A stretch of DNA of 64,000 nucleotides, from assembly GCF_036013525.1 (NCBI RefSeq), contig NZ_CP107853.1, positions 2,790,001-2,854,000 on the forward strand, given 5' to 3'. The notes beneath the pieces are model-generated. The model searched no databases and was not told the origin of the DNA. It was given only the letters and a program-made list of their open reading frames with translations. Both the position numbers and the translations under genes were made by a program. The stretch is from Nonomuraea sp. NBC_00507. GTDB lineage: Bacteria; Actinomycetota; Actinomycetes; Streptosporangiales; Streptosporangiaceae. Below are positions 7,859-15,166 of this stretch, piece by piece; positions within the stretch are counted from its first letter, which is position 1; the number at the start of each line of letters is the position of its first letter.

Positions 7859-8551
7859 ATGCTCAGGATGCTCCGCCTCTTCGTCTCGGCATCCATGCTC
7901 GTCGTGCTCATCGGGGTGCTCGCTCAGCCGGTCCAGGCCGCCGTCTGGTATTCGTCGGACCGGTGGGGCACCTGGACCAACGGCGGCTACACCCTTTACA
8001 ACAACATCTGGGGCAGCGGTGCCGGCCCACAGACGATCTGGGCCAATTCGTACAGTAACTGGGGTGTCTGGGCGAACCACCCCAACACTGGTGGCATCAA
8101 GTCCTACCCCAACGCCACGAGGAACGTGAACCGGCGGCTGAGTGCTCTCGGCAGCGTGACCAGCAGCTTCAACGTCACCGTGCCGAACGGTGGTGCTTAC
8201 ACGAGCGCGTACGACATCTGGTGCGATGGCCACACCTACGAGATCATGCTGTGGATGAACAAGTACGGCCCGGTGGGCCCGCTCGGGTCGCGGCAGACCA
8301 GCGCCTCGGTGGGCGGCCACAGCTGGGACGTCTACCGCGGCTCCAACGGGTCCAACCAGGTGTTCTCCTTCGTGCGGCAGGGCAATGTCAACTCCGGGAC
8401 CGTGGACATCAAGGCGATCTTGAATTGGCTCCGGTCCAGGAACTGGTTCGGTGATGTGACGCTCGGCGACGTCCAGTTCGGCTACGAGATCACGTCGTCC
8501 AGTGGCGGGATGGACTTCCGTACCAACAGCTTCTCGGTCTCGGCAAGCTGA
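7859..8551 (+). CDS. secreted glycoside hydrolase family 12 endoglucanase
   Basis: This 230-residue secreted cellulase is expected to cut internal beta-1,4-glucan bonds with retention. It starts with a signal peptide (MLRMLRLF, a hydrophobic core, then PVQA/AVWYSS). The mature GH12 jelly roll shows YNNIWGS, the nucleophile motif YEIMLWM with Glu128 and the acid/base motif FGYEI with Glu210, both at the family positions. ATG 7859 is chosen because GGAAAGG lies 6-11 bases upstream and the signal peptide begins there. There is no carbohydrate-binding module. Two palindromes upstream suggest sugar-responsive control. A strong hairpin follows 29 bases after the stop. Confidence 0.92.
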   Translation: MLRMLRLFVSASMLVVLIGVLAQPVQAAVWYSSDRWGTWTNGGYTLYNNIWGSGAGPQTIWANSYSNWGVWANHPNTGGIKSYPNATRNVNRRLSALGSVTSSFNVTVPNGGAYTSAYDIWCDGHTYEIMLWMNKYGPVGPLGSRQTSASVGGHSWDVYRGSNGSNQVFSFVRQGNVNSGTVDIKAILNWLRSRNWFGDVTLGDVQFGYEITSSSGGMDFRTNSFSVSAS

Positions 8552-8580
8552 CGTCGGCCGGAGGCGACCGATATACGGTG

Positions 8581-8612
8581 GGCGGCCGAGTCGATCTCCC
8601 CACTCGGCCGCC
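8581..8612. terminator. terminator hairpin after the GH12 gene
   Basis: GGCGGCCGAGT (8581-8591) and ACTCGGCCGCC (8602-8612) form a perfect 11-bp stem with a 10-base loop. It lies between the converging cellulase and membrane-protein genes. No T-run follows, which is common in actinomycetes. Confidence 0.75.
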
Positions 8613-8659
8613 AGCGTACGTAGCGGATTGTGGTCGATGGGCTGGTGACGTCGAGACCA

Positions 8660-9616
8660 TCACGTGCTCTTCGACGTTCGTGCCAGCCCTGTGGCCTGCG
8701 CGGCGATCGCGATGACCAAGAGGACGACGAGGGCGGTCGGGTGCCATGCAGGGCTCTGGTCGAGGTAGCCGGTCTGGTCGTCGTAGTTCATCTCGTTCGA
8801 CAGCGGCTGGAGCCAGGTGAACAATCCCAGGAACGCCAGATACGGCACGCTGAGCATGTACGTGGGCACCATCATCGCCGGCGTGACCCCCCGTCGCAGC
8901 ATGCGCCAGCCCAGCCATGAGAGGGGCAGCGCGGTCACCGTCAGCGGGAGCAGCCATCGTCCCAAGAGGCCCGTAGTCTCCTCGGCCCGGCGAACCAGCG
9001 AGTCGCGCGAGCTTTCGGTCCACGGCGAGCCGAAGAGGTCCGTAGGAGTCCTCGGCTCAGTCGCCAGTTGGATCGCCAACAGATTGATCATCGCATAGGC
9101 GGTGACGGCCAGAAGCGGGCCGAGCAGCAGGAGCGAGCCCCGGCCGGCGAGCCGCCAGTCGCTGGAACGTATAGCCAGAACCAGCGCGACCAACTGGGTG
9201 ACCGCGGCAGCCAACAGGACGAGGCTCAGTGCGGGGTCATACCAGGGCGGATCGAGCCGCACGAACGGCGGGCTGGAGAATGCCCGGATCGGGAAAGCGG
9301 CGATCGGGTTGAACCAGTGAATGCACAGCAGGCCGATCTCGTATAACCCCGTCACCAGGCCGGTGAGCGCCATCACTCCCGGCGAACGCCGGCGTGCGGC
9401 CCATGAGAGGTAGATGGCGAAAGTCAGCTGGATCGCGGCGATGGTCAAGGAGCGCTGCAGGCCGAACTCCTCGAGCGCCACAATCGGACCGCCGGGATGG
9501 TCGACCTGGACACCGTCGAGGTTGTCGCGGGACTCGGCCACGGCGGCGAGGTTGAGCGCGAGCACGATGATCGCATACGGTCCCGCCGCACGCATAAGAG
9601 CCGGCGAGAGGTCCAT
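8660..9616 (-). CDS. multi-pass membrane protein of unknown function
   Basis: I do not recognise this 318-residue protein. It starts MDLSPALMRAAGPYA at 9616, after a GAGG box ten bases upstream; an upstream start at 9667 would add a charged leader. About eight hydrophobic segments are visible. Examples are YAIIVLALNLAAVAE near the N-terminus, LTIAAIQLTFAIYLSW, GLVTGLYEIGLLCIHW, LSLVLLAAAVTQLVALVLAI, LLLGPLLAVTAYAMINLLAI and a C-terminal ALVVLLVIAIAAQATGLA. Loops contain no clear catalytic motif. It converges with the cellulase gene and shares its terminator. Confidence 0.75.
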   Translation of the reverse strand: MDLSPALMRAAGPYAIIVLALNLAAVAESRDNLDGVQVDHPGGPIVALEEFGLQRSLTIAAIQLTFAIYLSWAARRRSPGVMALTGLVTGLYEIGLLCIHWFNPIAAFPIRAFSSPPFVRLDPPWYDPALSLVLLAAAVTQLVALVLAIRSSDWRLAGRGSLLLLGPLLAVTAYAMINLLAIQLATEPRTPTDLFGSPWTESSRDSLVRRAEETTGLLGRWLLPLTVTALPLSWLGWRMLRRGVTPAMMVPTYMLSVPYLAFLGLFTWLQPLSNEMNYDDQTGYLDQSPAWHPTALVVLLVIAIAAQATGLARTSKST

Positions 9617-9680
9617 ATGCCTTGGACCTCGCCAGATCGGAAAAGGTTGCAATCGGCGCGAGACCACTGAGCTCGCGTAG

Positions 9681-9806
9681 TCCGGCGCGTGCCCGAGCTT
9701 CGACGACTGGGGGTGGCTCCGGCCCTACGGCTGGCCGTTCCTCATCTGTGGACTGATCATGATCATCGGGTTGATCGCGTCGTTGTTACCGCCGACTCCC
9801 CGAAGG
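9681..9806 (+). pseudogene. small membrane-protein remnant
   Basis: An open frame after an in-frame TAG reads DDWGWLRPYGWPFLICGLIM followed by IIGLIASLLPPTPRR. This looks like one amphipathic lead-in and a transmembrane helix from a small membrane protein. There is no start codon upstream, and the frame runs into the antisense of the next gene. I read it as a broken gene end, but it could be chance. Confidence 0.3.
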
Positions 9807-10499
9807 AGCCGCCGTCTCATCGTGCTGCCGGCGCACCATTTCGTTGATCCAGATGGGCGCGAACGGAGATGTGCAGCCCGGGGAAGTCGGATAGTCCTTG
9901 AGCACCTCCAGGCGCTCACCGATGTCAATGGCACGGGCGCGGTGCTCGGCGTGGTCGATCCCGATCTGAGCCAGGCAATGGTTCATCGCCCACTGCGGGC
10001 GATCCGGGGCGCCTTTCATCTGCGCCTCGATGACGTCGAGCAGTCCTGCGAGGTCGAGGCCCTCGGGCTTCTTGGTCACGCGTTCGGTGGTCAGTGCCCA
10101 GCCGGCGCTCGCGACCACTGGATCCGGATCGGCGGACCAGGCCAGGCGCAGCTCTTCGGAGTGCGGGCTCTTCTTCACCACGTAGTTCACGAGCCAGTCG
10201 TGCACCTTGGGCGTGCGCGCCTCGCGCACCATGACGTCCACCTCGTCACGCTTGAACGCCTTCGGGCGGCAGATCAGCATCGCGAGCAGTCTCGCCGCGG
10301 TGTCATTCGTTGCCCAGAGCCGGGACGCGAGCTCCTGCTGCGTCTTCAGGCGCTTCGCGAGCGCGCGCAGCTTGCTGAGGTTCACGCCGTGATCGTCACC
10401 GTGTTTCTCGTTCACCGCGCGGATCTTCGGGTCCTCGAGCTCGGCCAGCTCGGCCATCACCTCGGCCACCGTCGTCGCGGTCAGCGTCGTATCGGCCAC
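9786..10499 (-). CDS. AlkD-like DNA alkylation repair protein
   Basis: This 237-residue all-helical HEAT-like repeat protein is of the AlkD family, DNA glycosylases that remove bulky or cationic N3/N7-alkyl purines without base flipping. Visible features are the N-terminal NEKHGDDHGVNLSKLRALAK, ELASRLWATNDTAARLLAM (an early HEAT helix pair) and VHDWLVNYVVKKSP. A long C-terminal tail rich in RRQHDETAAPSGSRR follows. The repeats run in register through residue 200. It stands alone, and no SOS-like box was recognised upstream. Confidence 0.85.
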   Translation of the reverse strand: MADTTLTATTVAEVMAELAELEDPKIRAVNEKHGDDHGVNLSKLRALAKRLKTQQELASRLWATNDTAARLLAMLICRPKAFKRDEVDVMVREARTPKVHDWLVNYVVKKSPHSEELRLAWSADPDPVVASAGWALTTERVTKKPEGLDLAGLLDVIEAQMKGAPDRPQWAMNHCLAQIGIDHAEHRARAIDIGERLEVLKDYPTSPGCTSPFAPIWINEMVRRQHDETAAPSGSRR

Positions 10500-10730
10500 C
10501 TCGGCCTCCTGTCCGTCACCTGCGAGAGGCAGCCTACGACGGACGTCGGCCTCCTGTCGTACACGCCGGCTCGGCGGCAGTCACCGACAGGAATCCCGCG
10601 TCTTCGCAAATTGCAGCAGTTCTCGGTACTGACCCGCGCCTTCGCTGCGAGCAGGCGCGTACGGGCCCGGGATCAGCTTGATCTTGCCGTCTTCTGGGGC
10701 ACGATCACGTCCAGTGGGGTGCCCTCTCCC

Positions 10731-11181
10731 GCGATGATCAGGGCCGGGCTGCGGGTGATGATCGAGACCAGCCGGACCTGTCCGTGCTCGGCGAGGCGTC
10801 CGACGGGGAGCGGGCGGTGGAGCTGGCCCGGAGCCGCCGCCCCGACGTCGTGCTGCTGGATATCGCGATGCCCCGGCTGGACGGCCTGGAGGCGGCCCGC
10901 CGCATCCTGCGCCGTCGCCGTCGCCGCCGTCGGGGCTGACGGCGCGGGAGGAGCAGGTGCTGCGCCTGGTGGCCGGCGGCCTGCCCAACTCTGAGATCGC
11001 CGACGCCCTGTCCATCACCGAGGCGACCGTGAGCACACACCTCAACCGCCTGCTGGCCAAGCTCTCCCTGTGCGATCGGGCCCAGGTCGTGCGGTACGCG
11101 TACGAGTCGGGGATCGTCCGCCCCGGCGACCCGCCCCCGTCCCGGCCCGCGCGCTCATCGTTCCCGGCTGTCAGGGTCTGA
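10731..11181 (+). pseudogene. NarL/LuxR-type response regulator, frameshifted and internally deleted
   Basis: Three pieces of one response regulator are in three frames. MIRAGLRVMIETS starts at 10734. After a one-base shift near 10770 the receiver continues as DLSVLGEASDGERAVELA and VVLLDIAMPRLDGLEAARRI. The Asp of VVLLDIAMP is the phosphoacceptor equivalent. The frame then enters a (CGC/CGT)n arginine run and stops at 10937. The HTH reads LTAREEQVLRLVAGGLPNSE in another frame to 11181. About 70 codons between receiver and HTH are missing, and the N-terminal DD pair is lost. The GC-repeat run probably marks the deletion point. Confidence 0.85.
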
Positions 11182-12052
11182 GGTTGCGGTGGAGAAAGTC
11201 GGCGGTTGCCTGGGCGGCTTGGGATACGTGCGGTTCCACGTCATAGAGGTCGATGTGCTGGTCGGCGTCCAGCCAGAGGATCTCCTTGTCGCCGGGCTTG
11301 CGTTCGTAGAACTCCCGAGCCAGCGTCGGCGAGCAGTAGGCGTCAGTCTTTCCGTGGACGATCAGTAGCGGGGTGGCCGCCAGGAGGTCCGCCGCGCCGA
11401 GGACGTCGAAGGTCATCAGGGTGTGGAGCGATCCTGTGGTGACCCCGTTGCGCCAGTACGGGGAGGTGGACCGGGCGGTGCCGTAGTAGGCGTACGGCTC
11501 ATCGCCTGTCATCGCGGCCTCGCCGCCGTCGGGCGCCACGGCGGGTACGTACTCGTCGTACCGGTCCAGGAAGCCGCCGAGTGCGGAACGGTAGGCGTCG
11601 ATGCCCATGGTCTGGGCGATCCGAGCAGGGCTGTTGTAGGCGCCCGCGATTCCTGCCACCGCCTTCACCCGGGAGTCCGTGGCTGCGGCCCGTACCGCGT
11701 AGCCGCCGCCGAGGCAGACGCCAACCACTCCGATCCGGGCCCGGTTCACCTCGGGTCGGCCGGCCAGCACGCCGACTGCGGCCCTCAGGTCGGCAAGTTT
11801 TCCCTGACTGTCCTCATGTTGGCGGCGTCCGCCGCTTTCCCCGAGGCCCCGGTGGTCGAAGGCGAGCGTAACGAGTCCAGCCTGAGCGAGTAGCTCGGCG
11901 TAGGTACCGAGGACTTGCTCTTTCACCCCGGTGAACGGGCCGGTGAGCGCGATGGCGGGTTGCGGGCCGTCCGCGTCTGGAAGCCGGAGCTCGCCTACTA
12001 GCTGGATGCCTTCGCTGCCGAAGGAGATTCGCTCAGCTTTGACAGTGGTCAT
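11171..12052 (-). CDS. alpha/beta hydrolase, dienelactone-hydrolase-like
   Basis: This 293-residue hydrolase starts MTTVKAERISFGSEG, after a GGGAGGG ribosome-binding site. The oxyanion region is visible as AFDHRGLGESGG. The nucleophile elbow is GVCLGGG with Cys113, as in dienelactone hydrolases rather than Ser enzymes. The acid is probably Asp237 in HGKTDAYCS, and the base is His266 in DADQHIDLYD. The substrate is unknown. The gene overlaps the upstream metallo-hydrolase by 4 bases (ATGA), so the two are translationally coupled. It overlaps the tail of the decayed regulator on the other strand by 11 bases. Confidence 0.9.
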   Translation of the reverse strand: MTTVKAERISFGSEGIQLVGELRLPDADGPQPAIALTGPFTGVKEQVLGTYAELLAQAGLVTLAFDHRGLGESGGRRQHEDSQGKLADLRAAVGVLAGRPEVNRARIGVVGVCLGGGYAVRAAATDSRVKAVAGIAGAYNSPARIAQTMGIDAYRSALGGFLDRYDEYVPAVAPDGGEAAMTGDEPYAYYGTARSTSPYWRNGVTTGSLHTLMTFDVLGAADLLAATPLLIVHGKTDAYCSPTLAREFYERKPGDKEILWLDADQHIDLYDVEPHVSQAAQATADFLHRNLRP

Positions 12053-12900
12053 GAGCCCTCCCTTGCATCGATTGGTGATGAGGTCGCGAGCTCGGCGGCA
12101 ACGGCGTCCGCGCCCAGGCCAACCAGCCAGTTCAGAGGCGCCCCCGGCAGGAAACGGGTCAGGGTCTGCGTCAACTCCAGCTTCTGCGCTTCGCTCAGAC
12201 TCGGCGCACCGGCCGCCAAACGTCCCACTGCCTGTCGGTACATGAGCAGGTACTGCCGCTGCCGGATCAGCAGGCCGGTGCCGCCGGGCGCGCCGTGGCC
12301 CGGATAAAGCGGCACCCCGGCCAACTCGTCCACCAGTCGATCGAGCGCATCCAGCCACGCACCCGAATGCCCATCCGCCGTATAGGAGTGCACGCCGTCG
12401 AAGGCCAGGTCACCGATGAAGGCATTCCGCTTCTCGCCGGCCTCGACGAGGAGGTAGGAGTCAGCGTGACTTTCAGCGGCTCCGAGGTCGTGCACCTGGA
12501 TGCGCAGCCCGGCGACGTCCAGGGTGCCGCCACCGTCCAGCGGCCGGTCCGGCACCCGGAACCGGTCCGGCCATTCCTCGCCGTAGGTGGGCTGCCACTG
12601 CTCCCGCTTGGCGGCCGCGGTCTGTTCGATCGTCTTGGCGACCAGTGCCGTCGCATAGACCGGCACGTCGTCGCCGACCACGTACGGCAGCCCGTTGTAG
12701 TGATCCGGGTGTGCATGTGTCACGAACGCCGCCACCAGTGGCTTACGCAACGCCGCGAGCCGTGCGGCCAGCGCCCGCGCGTCGGACACCAGCAGTCCGG
12801 CATCGACAAGCACCACGCCGTCCACCGTCTCCAGCAGGTAACTGTTGACGAAGATCCCAGGCTCTGCCGCCGTGTACGAGTGGACCCTAAACTCTGTCAT
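12049..12900 (-). CDS. MBL fold metallo-hydrolase
   Basis: This 283-residue metallo-beta-lactamase-fold protein starts at MTEFRVHSY; the open frame continues upstream, but the HxlR gene diverges there. The zinc motif is T-H-A-H-P-D-H (His62, His64, Asp66, His67). Further ligands are in DLGAAESHADS, IGDLAFDG and PLYPGHGAPGG. Together these match the HxHxDH...H...D...H plan of hydrolytic MBL proteins. The reaction may be a lactone or thioester hydrolysis; the substrate is not deducible. It is the first gene of the pair with the Cys-hydrolase. A GGCAC-N6-GTGCC inverted repeat lies 41-56 bp upstream, between it and the divergent HxlR regulator. Confidence 0.9.
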   Translation of the reverse strand: MTEFRVHSYTAAEPGIFVNSYLLETVDGVVLVDAGLLVSDARALAARLAALRKPLVAAFVTHAHPDHYNGLPYVVGDDVPVYATALVAKTIEQTAAAKREQWQPTYGEEWPDRFRVPDRPLDGGGTLDVAGLRIQVHDLGAAESHADSYLLVEAGEKRNAFIGDLAFDGVHSYTADGHSGAWLDALDRLVDELAGVPLYPGHGAPGGTGLLIRQRQYLLMYRQAVGRLAAGAPSLSEAQKLELTQTLTRFLPGAPLNWLVGLGADAVAAELATSSPIDAREGS

Positions 12901-12940
12901 GGCCGAGACACTAGGCGCCCTGATCTTGAACCGGCCAGAA

Positions 12941-12956
12941 GGCACTTTGAGGTGCC
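12941..12956. promoter_or_regulatory. HxlR operator A
   Basis: GGCAC-TTTGAG-GTGCC is an inverted repeat in the 75-bp space between the divergent MBL and HxlR genes. Its core CACTTTGAGGTG matches the core at 20740-20752 (CACTCTGAGGTG) beside the second HxlR gene in all but one base, including the asymmetric spacer. This supports a family-specific operator. Confidence 0.7.
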
Positions 12957-12975
12957 CCTCCACACGGGAGACCCC

Positions 12976-13302
12976 ATGGCACTGGTGATACCCGACGTCC
13001 TGGAAGAAAGCTGCGCGACCCGGCAGGCGCTGGAGCGGCTGGCCGCCAAGTGGCGGGTCCTGCTGATCTACGCGCTGCTCGCCGGACCGCAGCGGCACGC
13101 CGAGCTGCGCCGCAGGCTCCCCGGTATCACCCAAAAGGTACTGACCGAGACCCTGCGGAGCATGGAAAGTGACGGGCTGGTCGAACGACGGGTGCTCAAG
13201 GACACCGCCCCACAGCATGTCGAGTACTCCCTGACCACACTCGGCCAAACCCTGCGGGAGCCGCTGTCCGCCATCTGCGCCTGGGCACTGGAGCACCCCT
13301 AG
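12976..13302 (+). CDS. HxlR family transcriptional regulator
   Basis: This 108-residue winged-helix protein has the classic HxlR plan. It starts with LEESCATRQALERLAAKWRV, holding the Cys that many members use for redox or aldehyde sensing. The recognition region RHAELRRRLPGITQKVLTET follows, then MESDGLVERRVL and the wing VEYSLTTLGQTL. ATG 12976 follows GGGAGACCCC, a weak but suitable box. It diverges from the MBL/hydrolase pair, which is its likely target. HxlR regulators usually respond to electrophiles or toxic carbonyls. Confidence 0.92.
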   Translation: MALVIPDVLEESCATRQALERLAAKWRVLLIYALLAGPQRHAELRRRLPGITQKVLTETLRSMESDGLVERRVLKDTAPQHVEYSLTTLGQTLREPLSAICAWALEHP

Positions 13303-13341
13303 CGGTGGCCGCAACAGCGACGTCCGCTCAGGCGGTCCCTG

Positions 13342-13557
13342 GTCGCCTTGGCGCCCTCGGCGCGGGAGATGATCAGCGCGGCCTGGGACCTGCCGGGCAA
13401 GGCTTTCACCGAGGTGCTGGAGAGGTACGGGGACGCGGAGCTGGATGTGATCGCCGATTACCTGCATCGAGCTGCCGAAGTGGGCGGCGCCCAGGCCGAT
13501 CGCCTCACCAAGGAAAGCCGAAGGAGCGGCGCTGCCATCGTCGCTGAGAGAGACTGA
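13342..13557 (+). pseudogene. possible MarR-type regulator C-terminal fragment
   Basis: The frame LVALAPSAREMISAAWDLPG, then FTEVLERYGDAELDVIADYL and HRAAEVGGAQADRL resembles the last two helices of a MarR-like regulator. It lacks any DNA-binding part. There is no clear start upstream. I regard it as a decayed fragment with modest confidence; a small independent helical protein cannot be excluded. Confidence 0.35.
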
Positions 13558-13834
13558 ACTTGGCTACTAAGGTCGGTCCTCATCTCCGTACTGCGTCTGC
13601 CGGTTTTCGACACGTTGGAATGACAGGGAGGCCGGCCGTGACGATGGCGGCGTTGTGTAGCCCGAACCCCGGGACGCCACCGCTCGGGCGGCGAACCGCC
13701 GGTGAGGCTCCGGCCGGGCGTTCGGCCGGAGCGCCCGGTAGTGTTCCGGACATGCCATGAGTGGGGACCGGTCGTGAGCCGACCCCCACTTCTTACTTGC
13801 GTTTGATGATTGCCGAAGAAGGCTCCCTTGCCGG
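13558..13834. other. gene-poor spacer containing a strong hairpin
   Basis: No convincing gene is seen. The stretch holds a 26-base hairpin: GCTCCGGCC (13707-13715) pairs perfectly with GGCCGGAGC (13724-13732) around an 8-base loop. It does not directly follow a recognisable gene end. It could be an orphan terminator or part of a palindromic repeat. Confidence 0.5.
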
Positions 13835-14101
13835 CTATCCATCAGCGATGTCATCGCGGTGTGCGCGCCGGGCCACCGAAGGTGATCGTGCCGAGCGCCT
13901 GCTCGCGCGGCGACCCCAAGGCCGGTACATCCCGAGGAGTGCGGTGGCGACCAGCGCCACCAGGATGACCAGCGATCCGGTCACGAGCACGAGGATGGCG
14001 TACGCGCCGCCGAGCCAGCTCACCGTGACCAGGACGTGGACGGCGACCAGGAGCCGCCTGGCCCTCACCGAACTCCCCGTGCGGGCTGGCATGAGCGTCA
14101 T
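13835..14101 (-). pseudogene. small membrane protein remnant (DUF2269-like), internally deleted
   Basis: From ATG 14101 the frame reads VRARRLLVAVHVLVTVSWLG, a hydrophobic AYAILVLVTGSLVILVALVA and MYRPWGRR. The HV-x-V-S-x-WLGG start and the YRPWG end match small DUF2269-like four-helix membrane proteins. The two middle helices are absent, so the first and last segments are fused. The C-terminal Arg-rich tail looks read-through. I call it a deletion-derived remnant. Confidence 0.5.
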
Positions 14102-14222
14102 GCCACTGGCTCCGTTCCCGGCGATGGTGTGCGGGTCATGCCACCGGCTCCCTTTCCGGCGTCGGAACGCGTCGTCCTTGTCGGCGAGCGCCCCCGCCAC
14201 CGGTGCCGCCGCCACCCTGGCC

Positions 14223-14372
14223 GGAGCCCGCGGCTTCCTGCTGCGAAACGGCGTCGACGGCCCTGTGGCCCCCATCAGCTTCCCGGGCGCGCCCAGGACC
14301 CTGGCCATCGGCATCAACGACCGCGGCCAAATCGTCGATGCCTACGAGAACCCCAACGCCGCGCCCAGCTCG
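14223..14372 (+). pseudogene. HAF-repeat protein fragment
   Basis: The frame GARGFLLRNG, then PISFPGAPRTLAIGINDRGQ and IVDAYENP matches one unit of the extracellular HAF repeat (GFLL-x-F-x-IDVPGA-x-T-x-GINxxGQIVGxY). Such repeats occur in secreted beta-propeller-like proteins. Only one to one and a half units remain, with no signal peptide, no start and no other repeats. It lies opposite the 5' part of the decayed membrane-protein frame. Confidence 0.55.
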
Positions 14373-14485
14373 ATGCCAGTGGCGTCAGCGTTTCATGGTG
14401 GCGGTCGCTGTTGGGGTCCCCGGGCACGACCCGCGCTGACGAAGGGGGAACCACCTTCGGAGACTGCCCTGCTCTCCAGTGCTGG

Positions 14486-15094
14486 TCATTGAGGGGTGGG
14501 AGGTGGCTGGCGGTAGCCGGTGACGGTGGCGAGGACCGCGTCGCGCCAGCGGGCCTCCGCCTGGTCGGAGGGGCCGAGGTGGCCTTGGAGCTCGAGGGTG
14601 GCCAGCCCGTGCACCAGGCCCCACAGTTGCTGGCCGACCAGCCGCGGGTCGCGGCCGGGCAGCTCCCCGGCGTCGGCGAAGCGCTGGAGTGCCTGCACGA
14701 CGCGAGCGAGGCTGCGACGGGCCAGCCGCGCGTCGTCCCCGACGGGACGGAAACCGGGCACGCTGCCGCTCATGAACAGGCCGTAGAGGTTGGGCTCTTC
14801 CCGGGCGGCGGTCCGGTAGGCGAGCGCCAGTGCGGTGATCTCCACGAGCGGGTCGTCGTGCTCGGGGACGGCCTCGTGGTGGCGGCGCATGGTTTCGGCG
14901 GCCTGCTGGTAGAGCGCGCGGAGCAGGCCTTCCTTGTCACCGAACAGGCTGTAGACCGCCCGCGTGGTGGTCTGCGCCTCCTGTGACACCCGCCGGACGC
15001 TCACCCCGGCCGATCCCTCGCTCGCCAGCAGGTCGCCGGCCACCGCCAGCAGTGCGCGGCGGGTCTGCTCGTCGTGCTCGCGTGGACGTCCCAT
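14486..15094 (-). CDS. TetR family transcriptional regulator
   Basis: This 202-residue repressor has its HTH at about residues 10-58. Visible are RRALLAVAGDLLASEGSAGV, VRRVSQEAQTTTRAVYSLFG and DKEGLLRALY, the conserved turn and recognition helix. The C-terminal half is a helical ligand-binding domain with RTAAREEPNLYGLFMSG. It is divergent from the FAD enzyme at 15167. A 33-bp near-perfect palindrome in the 72-bp gap is a strong candidate operator for both genes. The ligand may be the FAD enzyme's substrate. Confidence 0.92.
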   Translation of the reverse strand: MGRPREHDEQTRRALLAVAGDLLASEGSAGVSVRRVSQEAQTTTRAVYSLFGDKEGLLRALYQQAAETMRRHHEAVPEHDDPLVEITALALAYRTAAREEPNLYGLFMSGSVPGFRPVGDDARLARRSLARVVQALQRFADAGELPGRDPRLVGQQLWGLVHGLATLELQGHLGPSDQAEARWRDAVLATVTGYRQPPPTPQ

Positions 15095-15112
15095 GCTGGA
15101 CAGCCTATCGCG

Positions 15113-15145
15113 ACACTGTTACGTTACGCCGTAACGGAACAGTGT
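15113..15145. promoter_or_regulatory. TetR operator, 33-bp palindrome
   Basis: The arms ACACTGTT (15113-15120) and AACAGTGT (15138-15145) pair perfectly, as do the inner CGTTACG (15122-15128) and CGTAACG (15130-15136). Only one base pair (15121/15137) and the centre base break the symmetry. It occupies almost half the intergenic space between the divergent TetR and FAD-enzyme starts. Such a site could hold two TetR dimers. Confidence 0.85.
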
Positions 15146-15166
15146 GACGAAACGAGGGAGAGCGTC

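Noticed and set aside
10581..10733. A minus-strand C-terminal-looking segment (GQYRELLQFAKTRDSCR)
   Set aside because: It resembles a protein end and may be a gene scrap, but only about 35 codons are present and I cannot name a family.
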